Source: Salinimicrobium sediminis
GTDB lineage: Bacteria > Bacteroidota > Bacteroidia > Flavobacteriales > Flavobacteriaceae
Reading direction: 5' to 3'
DNA: 64,000 nucleotides
Assembly (NCBI RefSeq): GCF_900215295.1
Contig: NZ_OCMF01000002.1
Coordinates: forward strand, 310,001 to 374,000
Shown: positions 34,475 to 43,386 of the stretch, piece after piece
Position numbering within the stretch: position 1 is the first letter of the stretch
Layout: each line of letters begins with the position of its first letter
Made by a program: the position numbers and the translations under genes
The notes under the pieces: model-generated
Database searches by the model: none
The model's input: the letters and a program-made list of their open reading frames with translations, nothing else
Told to the model about the DNA's origin: nothing

Positions 34475-35269
34475 TTATTTAAATCTATAATTCTTTAAAG
34501 ATCTTAAGGGCCATGTTAAAAGATCTACTGTTATTTTCTGAAAGGTATTCAGTTGTGTTTGCCAGGAACTATTTAACCTAATATTTTTATCAAAATTCGT
34601 CCTTCTTTTATCACCCCAAAGGATATGATTCGTTATTTTGCTTTCATCAACAGCTATGTCATGATCATTATTAAAAGCTATTAGTTTATTTGGCAACTCA
34701 TTAGGTAAAAAATCGTAGGTTAGCTCAAGATTTCTATCTCTTACTTTGATCTGCTCAAGAATAAAATTTCTATAGGTCCATTCTAAACTATCGTAAATCA
34801 TCATCATATTATACCTCCTAGCAATGAATGGTTTTGGATGGCTTTTCTCTTTCACCCTTCTTTTTCTATTTTTCATACGGGAAAGAATAACACCTTTAGG
34901 GTTTCTTTTGATATGAATAGTGTAAAACTGGTCCTTAAAAATTTCGGAATATTCCTTCAAGCGATCCAATTGTTTGGAAGTATCCAGAATAATCTCTGCT
35001 CCCGTAATTGCCTGGAGCCTAAAAACAATATCCTTCAAATTTTTAAGTTCTCCGGAAGAAATTGATTTTTTAATTTGTCCCCAAACAGGACAATCAGGAT
35101 AGGGTTTTCCACAACTACAAACCACTATTTGATCTGAAGTCGATTTCAAGATCTGAATAGCCTTGTCTATTTCACCGGCGTAGAATACATTTTTGGTAAA
35201 ATGTGTGTAATAACTTCCCATGAAAGTAGTACCACTTCTATCGTAACCTATTATGGATATAAATTTCAT
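34475..35269 (-). CDS. PAPS-dependent sulfotransferase
   Basis: A 264-residue protein opening FISIIGYDRSGTTFMGSYYT, the 5'-phosphosulfate loop (R-S-G-T-T) of sulfotransferases. The 3'-phosphate region (IHIKRNPKGVILSRMKNRKR, about 117-136) supplies the Arg/Ser contacts. CSCGKPYPDCPVW is a Cys-rich insert of unknown use. It starts 3 bp after cysN, the last gene of the PAPS cassette, so the operon both makes PAPS and uses it, most likely to sulfate the polysaccharide repeat unit. It is the only sulfotransferase recognised in the window although two PAPS cassettes are present. Confidence 0.85.
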   Translation of the reverse strand: MKFISIIGYDRSGTTFMGSYYTHFTKNVFYAGEIDKAIQILKSTSDQIVVCSCGKPYPDCPVWGQIKKSISSGELKNLKDIVFRLQAITGAEIILDTSKQLDRLKEYSEIFKDQFYTIHIKRNPKGVILSRMKNRKRRVKEKSHPKPFIARRYNMMMIYDSLEWTYRNFILEQIKVRDRNLELTYDFLPNELPNKLIAFNNDHDIAVDESKITNHILWGDKRRTNFDKNIRLNSSWQTQLNTFQKITVDLLTWPLRSLKNYRFK

Positions 35270-35272
35270 TGC

Positions 35273-36529
35273 TTATACAATCATTCCCGCGGCTACGGTT
35301 TCATTAGAGTTTTCATCAATTATTATTATACTGCCGGTAATACGATTATCCCTGTACGAATCCAGCATTAACCTTCTGGTGGTTCGGATCTTCACTCTGG
35401 CAATGTCATTCATCTCTAAATTGGAATCTTCACTATCTCTTTCAAACGTGTTAATATTCATCTTATAAATCACCTCCTTGATAATTGCACGTTCTTCATT
35501 GGAAGTATGCACGATAGTATATTTAGCGCGCGGGTTCATAGCATCGTTGTTTAACCAGCACAGCATTACATCGAACTCCTGCTCCTGCTCAGGTTGGTTA
35601 TTCTTCTTAACGATCATGTCACCCCTGCTTACATCAATGTCATCCTCAAGAGTTATTGCGACAGACATGGGGGCATATGCCTCTTCCACTTCCTTCTCCC
35701 CGGCATTGATCGATCTGATCTTTGAAGTAAATCCAGATGGTAGGACTGCTACTTCATCTCCAGTTCGATAAATACCACTTGCAATCCTTCCGGCATACCC
35801 CCTGTAATCCCTATACCTATCACTCTGCGGTCGTAATACGGTCTGTACAGGAAAACGTGCATCGATCTTATTGATATCACTGCTGATATGCAGATTTTCA
35901 AGAGTACTTAGAAGCGTTCCGTTTTGGTACCAAGCCATGTTCTCTGATTTGTTTACCACATTATCCCCTTTTAATGCACTAATAGGTATAAATCTTACAT
36001 CCTTCATCAATAGCTTGGAAGAAAACTCTTCGAACTGTATTATTATATTATTATATACTTCTTCTGAAAAATCAACCAGGTCCATTTTGTTGACACAAAC
36101 GATTAGGTGAGGAATATTCAATAAAGATGCAATAAAAGAATGCCGTTTTGTTTGCTCAATTACCCCATGACGAGCATCAATTAAGATCACTGCAGCATTA
36201 GCCGTGGAAGCTCCCGTAACCATATTTCGTGTATATTGGATATGCCCGGGGGTATCTGCAATAATGAATTTACGTTTAGGAGTGGTGAAGTAACGATATG
36301 CTACATCTATAGTTATCCCCTGCTCTCTTTCATCTTTCAAACCATCGGTAAAGAGGGCTAGATCGACCCCATCATGGCCTTTTTTTGCACTGGTAGCACT
36401 TACCGACTCCAACTGGTCCTCAAAAATGGATTTAGAGTCGTATAAAAGTCGACCTATCAAGGTTGACTTGCCGTCATCTACTGATCCGGCAGTTGTGAAG
36501 CGTAGTAGTTGGTTGTTATTAATTTCCAT
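35273..36529 (-). CDS. cysN: Sulfate adenylyltransferase subunit 1 (GTPase), copy 1
   Basis: A 418-residue EF-Tu-like GTPase: Walker A GSVDDGKSTLIGRLL (16-30), DTPGH (G3) and NKMDL (G4), then two beta-barrel domains. It has no fused APS kinase. It couples GTP hydrolysis to APS formation by CysD. It is 11 bp downstream of cysD with nothing between, in contrast to copy 2. It ends in ETVAAGMIV. Confidence 0.95.
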   Translation of the reverse strand: MEINNNQLLRFTTAGSVDDGKSTLIGRLLYDSKSIFEDQLESVSATSAKKGHDGVDLALFTDGLKDEREQGITIDVAYRYFTTPKRKFIIADTPGHIQYTRNMVTGASTANAAVILIDARHGVIEQTKRHSFIASLLNIPHLIVCVNKMDLVDFSEEVYNNIIIQFEEFSSKLLMKDVRFIPISALKGDNVVNKSENMAWYQNGTLLSTLENLHISSDINKIDARFPVQTVLRPQSDRYRDYRGYAGRIASGIYRTGDEVAVLPSGFTSKIRSINAGEKEVEEAYAPMSVAITLEDDIDVSRGDMIVKKNNQPEQEQEFDVMLCWLNNDAMNPRAKYTIVHTSNEERAIIKEVIYKMNINTFERDSEDSNLEMNDIARVKIRTTRRLMLDSYRDNRITGSIIIIDENSNETVAAGMIV

Positions 36530-36540
36530 AGATTCTAATT

Positions 36541-37446
36541 CTAAAAATATCCTTGTTTTTTTCGATCTTCCATTGCAGTTTCAGAACGCTTATCATCAGA
36601 ACGATCACCCCTTTCGGTTTTCCGCATGGCTGAAACTTCCTGAACGATCTTTTCCAGGGTGTCAGCATCTGACTCTATTCCCCCCGTGATAGTAATATCT
36701 CCTAAAGTTCTGAAACGAATCTTTTTCTTCTCTATATTCTCTCCTTCTTCCAGCCTCAAATATTCTGAAACGGGGATCCAGGAATTACTTCTGAATACCA
36801 CTTTCCTTTCATGGGCAAAATACAAAGATGGAATTTTGATGTTTTCTCTTTTGATATAATTCCAGACGTCCATTTCTGTCCAGTTACTAATTGGGAAGGC
36901 CCTGAAATGCTCCCCTTCGAAATGTTTTCCATTCAGGAGATTCCAAAGTTCCGGTCTTTGGTTCTTAGGATCCCACTGGCCGAAGTCATCCCTATGGGAG
37001 AAGAACCTTTCTTTTGCACGGGCTTTCTCTTCATCTCTTCGGCCTCCCCCGATCGCACAATCAATTTTATTTTCTTCAATAGCATCTAGGAGGGTTGTGA
37101 TTTGTAATGCGTTACGGGTTGCGTTCTTTCCTTTTTCCTCTGCTACACGACCACTATTAATGGATTCCTGAACCGAACCTACGATCAATTTTACACCCAA
37201 TTCCTTTATCAGATCATCCCTGAATTTTATCGTTTCGGGAAAATTATGACCAGTATCCACATGCATGAGCGCAAAAGGTATTTTCGATGGAAAAAATGCT
37301 TTTTTAGCTAAATGGGTAACGAGAATCGAATCCTTACCCCCGGAAAATAGAATGACAGGATTTTCAAATTGAGCCCACACTTCCCGAAGAATATAAATGG
37401 CCTCAGATTCTAACTCATCCAGGTAGTTCAAATAATATTTACTCAT
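36541..37446 (-). CDS. cysD: Sulfate adenylyltransferase subunit 2, copy 1
   Basis: A 301-residue ATP-pyrophosphatase-fold enzyme with SGGKDS (about 34-39) and HVDTGHNFPET, making APS from sulfate and ATP with CysN. GGGRRDEEKARAKERFFSHR is the conserved CysD block. It overlaps cysC by 8 bp, an overlap repeated exactly in copy 2. Confidence 0.95.
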   Translation of the reverse strand: MSKYYLNYLDELESEAIYILREVWAQFENPVILFSGGKDSILVTHLAKKAFFPSKIPFALMHVDTGHNFPETIKFRDDLIKELGVKLIVGSVQESINSGRVAEEKGKNATRNALQITTLLDAIEENKIDCAIGGGRRDEEKARAKERFFSHRDDFGQWDPKNQRPELWNLLNGKHFEGEHFRAFPISNWTEMDVWNYIKRENIKIPSLYFAHERKVVFRSNSWIPVSEYLRLEEGENIEKKKIRFRTLGDITITGGIESDADTLEKIVQEVSAMRKTERGDRSDDKRSETAMEDRKKQGYF

Positions 37447-38038
37447 TGTATTTCAATTTTTCCTTTAAAACTTTAATTACCCTCTCTACTGACTCCTCCA
37501 CGGTTTCCTCCTCTGCCCTTATTTCTACAGCAGGATCTTCTGGAGCTTCATATGGAGAACTGATACCCGTAAAATTTTTGATTTCTCCGGCTCTCGCTTT
37601 CTTGTATAGACCCTTAACATCTCTTTCTTCACATATCTTCAGAGGGGTATTTACAAAGATCTCTACGAAATTATCCTGCCCAATAACCTTCTTAGCCTCT
37701 TCCCGGTCCTTTCTCAATGGGGAAATAAAAGCGGTAATAGTTACCATTCCGGCATCCATAAAAAGTTTGGCCACTTCGGCTATTCTCCTGTTATTTTCCT
37801 TCCTATCCTCAAGAGAGAAAGTCAAATCTCTATTCAGGCCACTGCGCACATTATCACCATCCAAAGAATACGTCCTGATACCGTTCTTAAATAATTCTTT
37901 CTCTAAGTGATTAGCAATGGTAGATTTTCCCGATCCCGAAAGACCGGTAAACCAGATCACGAAGGAATTATGATCATTCTGCCGGTTACGCTCCTGCCGG
38001 GAAATATGATAGTCGTGTTGTGTTATGTTGGAGGACAT
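37439..38038 (-). CDS. cysC: Adenylylsulfate kinase, copy 1
   Basis: A 199-residue APS kinase: Walker A GLSGSGKST (33-41), LDGDNVRSGLNRDL, the lid-region FISPLRKDREEA, and FVNTPLKICEERD. It phosphorylates APS to PAPS for the sulfotransferase downstream. A 200 bp repeat-containing gap separates it from the DUF2061 gene upstream. Confidence 0.95.
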   Translation of the reverse strand: MSSNITQHDYHISRQERNRQNDHNSFVIWFTGLSGSGKSTIANHLEKELFKNGIRTYSLDGDNVRSGLNRDLTFSLEDRKENNRRIAEVAKLFMDAGMVTITAFISPLRKDREEAKKVIGQDNFVEIFVNTPLKICEERDVKGLYKKARAGEIKNFTGISSPYEAPEDPAVEIRAEEETVEESVERVIKVLKEKLKYNE

Positions 38039-38238
38039 TTTTTCGTTAATTCGGTAATTCGTTAATTTGAGAATCCTTAATTCGTATTTTCAAAATTGAT
38101 TAATTTCTTTATGCACAGCTATTGTTGTTCCGTGAACTTCCTAGTATTTTGCTACCTATTCTATCGATCTCATTTGTTCTTACTACTACGATTTAATACC
38201 CTCGTCTCCAAATCACAGGTTCCCTCGTCTAAGTGCCA
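38039..38238. repeat. Repeat-bearing gap between DUF2061 and cysC, copy 1
   Basis: A GTTAATTCG array (about 38044-38086) at the cysC side and a CCCTCGTCTCC-type array (38203-38232) at the DUF2061 side, with unremarkable AT-rich DNA between. No gene. The equivalent gap of copy 2 (47917-48030) holds related arrays. Confidence 0.6.
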
Positions 38239-38706
38239 TCACGTCCCATAGCCTTCTGTAACTTCTGCTACTTCTTTATCTTTTTCTCTGCGATTGGGAA
38301 GTCCAAAGTCGATTTTATACCATGTACGTTCATGGAGATAGTACAAGATCATCTTAGTCACCACCTCTGCAAATCCGATTTGTAAGCCGGTAACAGGATT
38401 CCCCGTGATAATCCATGCCAGAAGCATAGTATCTAATGTGCCTACAACCCTCCAGGAGACAGTTTTTGCAAGATGTCTTTTTTTGCTGTCATCACCATTC
38501 TTTTTAAGACCTAATTTGACTTTGAACCACATTCTTTCATGCAAATAGTAAAAAACCATTTTGGTGATCACTTCTGCAAAGCCAATTTTTAAACCGATAA
38601 AAGCATCTCCCGATATGAACCAAGAAAGTAAAATAGTGTCAATGGTACCAACTATACGCCAGGTGACCGCTTTGGCAATATGTCTTTTATGGGAACTATC
38701 CTTCAT
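38239..38706 (-). CDS. Double DUF2061 membrane protein, copy 1
   Basis: A 155-residue protein made of two DUF2061 units, about 1-65 and 75-140, each with KRHIAK-x-WRIVGT-x-DT then two membrane helices and YYLHERxW. The helices of each unit are LLSWFISGDAFIGLKIGFAE-like. DUF2061 proteins recur beside cysC, cysD and cysN in Bacteroidota; a role in sulfate handling is suspected but unproven. It overlaps cysQ by 11 bp, as in copy 2. Confidence 0.85.
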   Translation of the reverse strand: MKDSSHKRHIAKAVTWRIVGTIDTILLSWFISGDAFIGLKIGFAEVITKMVFYYLHERMWFKVKLGLKKNGDDSKKRHLAKTVSWRVVGTLDTMLLAWIITGNPVTGLQIGFAEVVTKMILYYLHERTWYKIDFGLPNRREKDKEVAEVTEGYGT

Positions 38707-39499
38707 GTGAAATAAAGAAATGACCGTTTAAAAGATCTTCCCGGTTATAAGTCATGGATTTTCCGGTCTCCCGGGAAATACAATTCAATCCAACTGCCTC
38801 ACAAATTGCCTGCCCCGCAACGGTATCCCATTCCATGGTGGGTGCAAACCGGGGGTATACCTGGGCTTGTCCTTCTGCGACCAAACAGAATTTTAAAGAA
38901 CTTCCTTTTGAGACTACTTCAATCTTTTTTCCAAACTTCTTTTTCAACTCCTCAATGTATTCTAAAGTATCATTGTTCATATGGGATCGGCTTCCCACTA
39001 CTCTTATGCAATCTTTATGACCGGAAGGTAAAATTTCCTCAGCTTTGTTCAAAATATCATCGATATTAAGATCATCCGGGGCAATAGAAACCTTAAAAGC
39101 TTTATTTTCTGAAACATCTGCAAAATACAGACTGTTAAGAGCAGGTGCGAAGATTACTCCCAATCGTGGTTTTCCTCGGGAAACAAAGGCAATGTTTACC
39201 GTAAATTCTCCATTTCTTTTGATAAATTCCTTAGTTCCATCCAGCGGGTCTACGATCCAACACTCTTCCCATTGTTTTCTAACACTATAGTCAATTTGCT
39301 TATTCTCCTCACTGATCAGGGGAATATTGGTGGGAAAAAGAAATTCGTTAATAACTTCATTCGCTTTTTTATCTGCAAGAGTCAGAGGGGAATTATCTTC
39401 TTTGGTCTCTATCCAGAAATTCTCACTGTCGTAGATTTCCATGATCACTTTTCCTGCAGCCGCCGCCGCTTCAATCGCAATCTTTAAATTTTTATTCAA
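38696..39499 (-). CDS. cysQ: 3'(2'),5'-bisphosphate nucleotidase, copy 1
   Basis: A 267-residue inositol-monophosphatase-fold enzyme: EDNSPLTLADK, the metal site WIVDPLDGTKEFIKRNGEFT, and WDTVAGQAICEAVG. It removes the PAP by-product of sulfotransfer. No ATG lies at the conserved start. The TTG at 39499 gives MNKNLKIAIEAAAAAG, equal in extent to copy 2 and to the family. A TTG at 39526 is part of a -7 box and is rejected as the start. It is the first gene of cassette 1. Confidence 0.9.
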   Translation of the reverse strand: MNKNLKIAIEAAAAAGKVIMEIYDSENFWIETKEDNSPLTLADKKANEVINEFLFPTNIPLISEENKQIDYSVRKQWEECWIVDPLDGTKEFIKRNGEFTVNIAFVSRGKPRLGVIFAPALNSLYFADVSENKAFKVSIAPDDLNIDDILNKAEEILPSGHKDCIRVVGSRSHMNNDTLEYIEELKKKFGKKIEVVSKGSSLKFCLVAEGQAQVYPRFAPTMEWDTVAGQAICEAVGLNCISRETGKSMTYNREDLLNGHFFISHEG

Positions 39500-39523
39500 A
39501 CTTGTCCAATAATTATGAGGCTG

Positions 39524-39531
39524 CAAATATA
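39524..39531 (-). promoter_or_regulatory. -7 promoter box TATATTTG before cysQ copy 1
   Basis: A perfect TAnnTTTG match just upstream of the chosen TTG start; cysQ copy 2 has the identical octamer in the same place. A further TATATTTG lies at 39649-39656. Marks the likely start of the cassette 1 transcript. Confidence 0.5.
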
Positions 39532-39721
39532 CTCGGCCAATCTCACATAGCCTCAGAAAAAGGTCTTAAAGAACTGTGAAAAAGAAATTTTCTAAAAATT
39601 ATCAGTAAAATCGAGCCCGAAAAAAGTTAGTAGCAAAAAGGAAGTGAGCAAATATAAGGACTAATAAAAACCTTTTCTGTCTTCCCTTTAAAATTAAAAA
39701 AATTTCATTCTGACAATCAAA

Positions 39722-40795
39722 TTATTCCGCAGCCGTTAAGGTAGAGGTGATTTCTTTTAACTGTGCAGGATTCTGACCTGCATAAAAAGGAAGACAAAGA
39801 ATTCTACCAGAAATAGATTCTGAAATTTCAATTTTTTTTCCTTGAATGTATGGTAAAGAATTCAAAGAGGGATAAAAATAGCGTCTTGGAAAGATTTCTT
39901 TTTCATTCAGAGCCTTCTGTACTTTTAAAAGTTCATTTTCATCAGAAAAAATTACCGGAAAATAGCTGTAGTTCCATTCTACACCCTCACGAAGTTTAAT
40001 TATATTGAGCTCAGTATTTGTCAGGGCCACTTGGTAAAAATCATAGACCACTTTTCTTTGTTCTATATTGGATTCGACATAAGGCAAAACTGCTAATCCC
40101 ATTGCCGCCTGTAGCTCGTTCATCTTAGCATTAATCCCAAGTCCTAAAAATTCTGTTGCGCTTTTGTGTCCAAAGTTGTGACTGTAAAATAGTTCCTTGT
40201 ATAAATCAGGATCTTTACAAAACATTGCCCCGCCTTCCCCTGTATGGAAGATCTTTGTTGCATGGAAGCTACAGGTACTCACATCTCCATAATTAAAAAT
40301 AGACTCTCCCTTATACTTTACACCAAAACAGTGAGCAGCATCATATATGACCTTAAGTCCATGTTTTTTTGCTATTCTGTCAATTTCCTCCACATTACAG
40401 GGATTTCCAAAAACATGTGTTGCCAGGATTGCTGTGGTTTGGTCTGTAATCGCAGCTTCTATTTTAGTTTCATCAATGGTCAAATATTCAGGGTGTATAT
40501 CAACAAAAACAGGTGTGCATTTCTCCCACACGATAGCCGCGGTAGTAGCTACATAACTGAAAGGAGTGGTGATCACCTCTCCATTTCCTGCGAGCACTTT
40601 TAAAGCGATCTGCAAAGGCAGGGTCCCATTAGCGGTTAGAATAAGGTCAGGTGAATCGAGATAGTCTTTAAGCTTTGTCTGTAACTCATACCACAGTTTT
40701 CCTCCATTAGCGATCTGATTGGAATTCCAAATCTGCTCCAGGTATTTTTGATACTCCTCAATTGGAGGAAGAAAAGTTTTGGTGACGTTGATCAT
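39722..40795 (-). CDS. DegT/DnrJ/EryC1 sugar aminotransferase
   Basis: A 357-residue PLP enzyme with the lysine K181 in SFHATKIFHTGEGGAMFC and the pocket VIYDAAHCFGVKY (149-161). The SFHATK-x-FHT form is seen in VioA/FdtB/WecE-type enzymes, which aminate dTDP- or UDP-keto sugars. Its keto-sugar-making partner is not adjacent, so the substrate is open; the dehydratase at 1.4-3.4 kb is one candidate. It is 60 bp downstream of the second flippase gene. Confidence 0.82.
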   Translation of the reverse strand: MINVTKTFLPPIEEYQKYLEQIWNSNQIANGGKLWYELQTKLKDYLDSPDLILTANGTLPLQIALKVLAGNGEVITTPFSYVATTAAIVWEKCTPVFVDIHPEYLTIDETKIEAAITDQTTAILATHVFGNPCNVEEIDRIAKKHGLKVIYDAAHCFGVKYKGESIFNYGDVSTCSFHATKIFHTGEGGAMFCKDPDLYKELFYSHNFGHKSATEFLGLGINAKMNELQAAMGLAVLPYVESNIEQRKVVYDFYQVALTNTELNIIKLREGVEWNYSYFPVIFSDENELLKVQKALNEKEIFPRRYFYPSLNSLPYIQGKKIEISESISGRILCLPFYAGQNPAQLKEITSTLTAAE

Positions 40796-40855
40796 TTATT
40801 TGATTTCTCGTTTTTAAGTGTTTGCCTTTTGTTAGAACAGGCAATGATTTAGAAA

Positions 40856-42301
40856 TTATTTTGTTCGATGTTCTCTAATTAAATCTTTTAACTGTGGTAA
40901 TTGTTCAAACCTACCAAAAACAGATAAAATAAAATAAATACCCAAACCAATAAATCCTCCTGCCATTAATCTAACAAAATCCGGAAAATCATAGAAAAGA
41001 TTCTGGTCCCCAAGAAAAACAATAGCGGCACCAAGAAAGGTTATGAAGTATACAGGAAAAACATCTCTTAATTGTGAACTCAGAGGATAGGTTATGAAAA
41101 TCTGGGTATAATAGGCGTTTATAAAAAATGCCACCAGTGAAAGAACCACCTGCCCCCATAGCAAACCATATATTCCAAATGGTATAATTAATAACAGAGA
41201 AACTACAATGAGAATTTTCTTTACAATTTCCAGCTTCAGAAAAAGATCACTTCTACCATAGATATTCAACAGAGTTAAATTATAACTATGAAGAGGTAAT
41301 AGTAATCCACCTAAACATAAGATCTGAAAAAAAGGAACAGCAGGTAGCCATTTTTCAGTAAAAAGAAATCTGAACAGTGGATCTGCCAGTGCAGCACTGA
41401 TCATCAAAACCGGACTCACTATATATAAAACCATCTTCAAAAGTTTTCTAAAAACACTTTTTAGGCGTTCCGGATCATCTTTAATCCCTACAAACATTGG
41501 GAAACTAACCTTATTCAGAGCCCTCTCAATATTACTTAGCGGTAATTGTTTTGTGCTTTCGGCCCGGCTGTAGAAACCCAGTAATGCCGGAGAAAAAAAT
41601 TTCCCTATTACTACTAAATACAGATTATTAAATAATCTATTAAGTAGATTGGCCACGCCCAGTTTATAACCATAATTCCAGTGTTTTATAAAAGTGTCTT
41701 TTTTGAAAATCATGGAAGGGAACCAATGAGAATATTTCCAGATAAGTACAGCGCTAATCAGGGAGGTTAATAGACTGCTGTACACCAGACTCCAAACCCC
41801 AAAACCTTCAATGGCAAGAAAAATTCCTAAGGCTCCACCAATCAATGCTGCAGGAATAGCAGTAAGGGTTTGAACTTTAAATTTCATATCACGTGTGAAC
41901 AGAGCCAGATGAACAGAAGTTGCGGCTGAGAAAATAAATGTCAAACAATAAACCCTAATAATATTTGTAAGTAGGTCTTGCTTATAAAATTCAGCAATTA
42001 GAGGTGCACTAAAGAAAATTCCTGTGTAAATTAATAATCCTGCAAAGACGTTAAAAATAAAAACGGTAGAAAAATCCTTTTCATCAGCTTCGGTATCCCT
42101 AATAATCGAGAGGCTTAAACCACTATCTATAATTCCATTACCTACAGCTACAAAAACGGCAATCATTGCAATTAATCCGAATTCTGCAGGAAGTAGTAAT
42201 CTGGCAAGGATCAAAGAGACAATAAACCCAATTATTTGATTCCCGAATTGCTGAGTAAAAGTCCATACCAGGCCGGATGTAACGACTTTCTTTAATGCCA
42301 T
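40856..42301 (-). CDS. Second Wzx-like flippase (MOP superfamily)
   Basis: A 481-residue polytopic protein with about 14 helices, opening SGLVWTFTQQFGNQIIGFIV and LARLLLPAEFGLIAMIAVF, the same polysaccharide-transport motif as the flippase at 25.3-26.7 kb but clearly diverged from it. It lies with an aminotransferase and two fucosyltransferase-like genes in the block between the two sulfate cassettes. It may serve a second glycan. Confidence 0.88.
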   Translation of the reverse strand: MALKKVVTSGLVWTFTQQFGNQIIGFIVSLILARLLLPAEFGLIAMIAVFVAVGNGIIDSGLSLSIIRDTEADEKDFSTVFIFNVFAGLLIYTGIFFSAPLIAEFYKQDLLTNIIRVYCLTFIFSAATSVHLALFTRDMKFKVQTLTAIPAALIGGALGIFLAIEGFGVWSLVYSSLLTSLISAVLIWKYSHWFPSMIFKKDTFIKHWNYGYKLGVANLLNRLFNNLYLVVIGKFFSPALLGFYSRAESTKQLPLSNIERALNKVSFPMFVGIKDDPERLKSVFRKLLKMVLYIVSPVLMISAALADPLFRFLFTEKWLPAVPFFQILCLGGLLLPLHSYNLTLLNIYGRSDLFLKLEIVKKILIVVSLLLIIPFGIYGLLWGQVVLSLVAFFINAYYTQIFITYPLSSQLRDVFPVYFITFLGAAIVFLGDQNLFYDFPDFVRLMAGGFIGLGIYFILSVFGRFEQLPQLKDLIREHRTK

Positions 42302-42401
42302 TTAACAGTAGGTTATCTTAAAAAGATAGAACGAAAGTATGACTTATTCACCAAATAATACTTAATCCCAACCTAAAAGGGATATTATTAATTTTAAATA
42401 T

Positions 42402-42409
42402 TAGCTTTG
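42402..42409 (+). promoter_or_regulatory. -7 promoter box TAGCTTTG
   Basis: A TAnnTTTG match on the plus strand 11 bp before ATG 42421, in the 119 bp divergent gap between the flippase and the fucosyltransferase-like genes. Confidence 0.4.
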
Positions 42410-42420
42410 AGCCTACTATT

Positions 42421-43386
42421 ATGGTATCAAAATCTGCAGAATTGGAATCTTTTAACACCAATGAAGTTTTAGTGCGTTATCAACAACTAAATAATTCGTT
42501 TGAAAAAAAACTGACTTTCCATTTAGGAGCAAATGCCGGGTTCTTTTCTGAATTCAATAATATGGTTTTTGCTATTCTTTACTGTTTAAAAAATAAAATT
42601 AAATTCAGTTTATATTCCAAAGGAGGCAATTTGGCTCACATTAAAGGTTGGCAGGATTACTTTCTGCCCTTTTGTGAAGAAACCAAATTTTTTCTTCACA
42701 AACGTTATAACCGAAGGGCATACCAGATGGAAAATGCCAAAATATGGCCTCCCGTTCTCCTTCGATCTCTAACAGGAAATGATTATTTAACACAAGATAT
42801 ATGGGATAGTTTTAGAACCCGGGAATTTGAATCTACGTCATTTACAATTCCTGAACTTGGTATATTTAATTCCACCCTTCCTAATGCAGCAAAAACTATA
42901 GTAGAAATGTTATGGCGTTATAACGAGCCTGCTGCAACTTATATTAAAGAATATAAAGAGTCTGTAGTTTTACCTGACAATTTCATAAGTATGCATATTC
43001 GAGCGGGCGACAAAACCAAAGAAAATGAAATTTATAATGTCGAGAACTATATGCAAGAAACAGTAAAATCGGGGCTATCCAAAAATATTTTTGTTTTGAC
43101 CGATGACTACCGCTCAATAAAAGAACTTAGAAATAATTATCCATCCTGGAATTTTTTAACTTTATGCCAGCCGTCAGAACAGGGATATATTCATGCAGAA
43201 TTTTTACAGCTGAGCAAAAGGGATAAATACCTAAGATTGCTAAAATTAATGGCCAGTATTGATATATGTGCTTCTTCTGAACACTTCATAGGCACCTATA
43301 GTTCCGGTCCTGGAAATTATCTAGCTATGCGGATGGGAGAAGAAAAGTGTACCGGGATTGATTATAAGAAGTGGTTATTATGGTAA
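42421..43386 (+). CDS. Putative fucosyltransferase (NodZ/FUT8-like fold)
   Basis: A 321-residue protein. MHIRAGDK (191-198) resembles the H-x-R-x-G/T-D-K donor motif shared by alpha-1,6- and O-fucosyltransferases (NodZ, FUT8, POFUT). FVLTDDYRSIKELRNNY and GTYSSGPGNYLAMRMG fit the C-terminal donor half. The N-terminal region (FHLGANAGFFSEFNN) is like small bacterial members. Fucose transfer is likely but the linkage is unknown. The following GT10 gene overlaps its end by 7 bp. Confidence 0.65.
   Translation: MVSKSAELESFNTNEVLVRYQQLNNSFEKKLTFHLGANAGFFSEFNNMVFAILYCLKNKIKFSLYSKGGNLAHIKGWQDYFLPFCEETKFFLHKRYNRRAYQMENAKIWPPVLLRSLTGNDYLTQDIWDSFRTREFESTSFTIPELGIFNSTLPNAAKTIVEMLWRYNEPAATYIKEYKESVVLPDNFISMHIRAGDKTKENEIYNVENYMQETVKSGLSKNIFVLTDDYRSIKELRNNYPSWNFLTLCQPSEQGYIHAEFLQLSKRDKYLRLLKLMASIDICASSEHFIGTYSSGPGNYLAMRMGEEKCTGIDYKKWLLW

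Noticed and set aside
37446-37910. 154-residue plus-strand frame opposite cysC
   Set aside because: It is an antisense shadow of a well-conserved gene; the cysC frame has all motifs and the opposite frame has low-complexity serine-rich composition.
40827-40846. Hairpin TTGCCT/AGGCAA between flippase and aminotransferase genes
   Set aside because: The stem is only 6 bp and no T-run follows on either strand, so it is not called a terminator.
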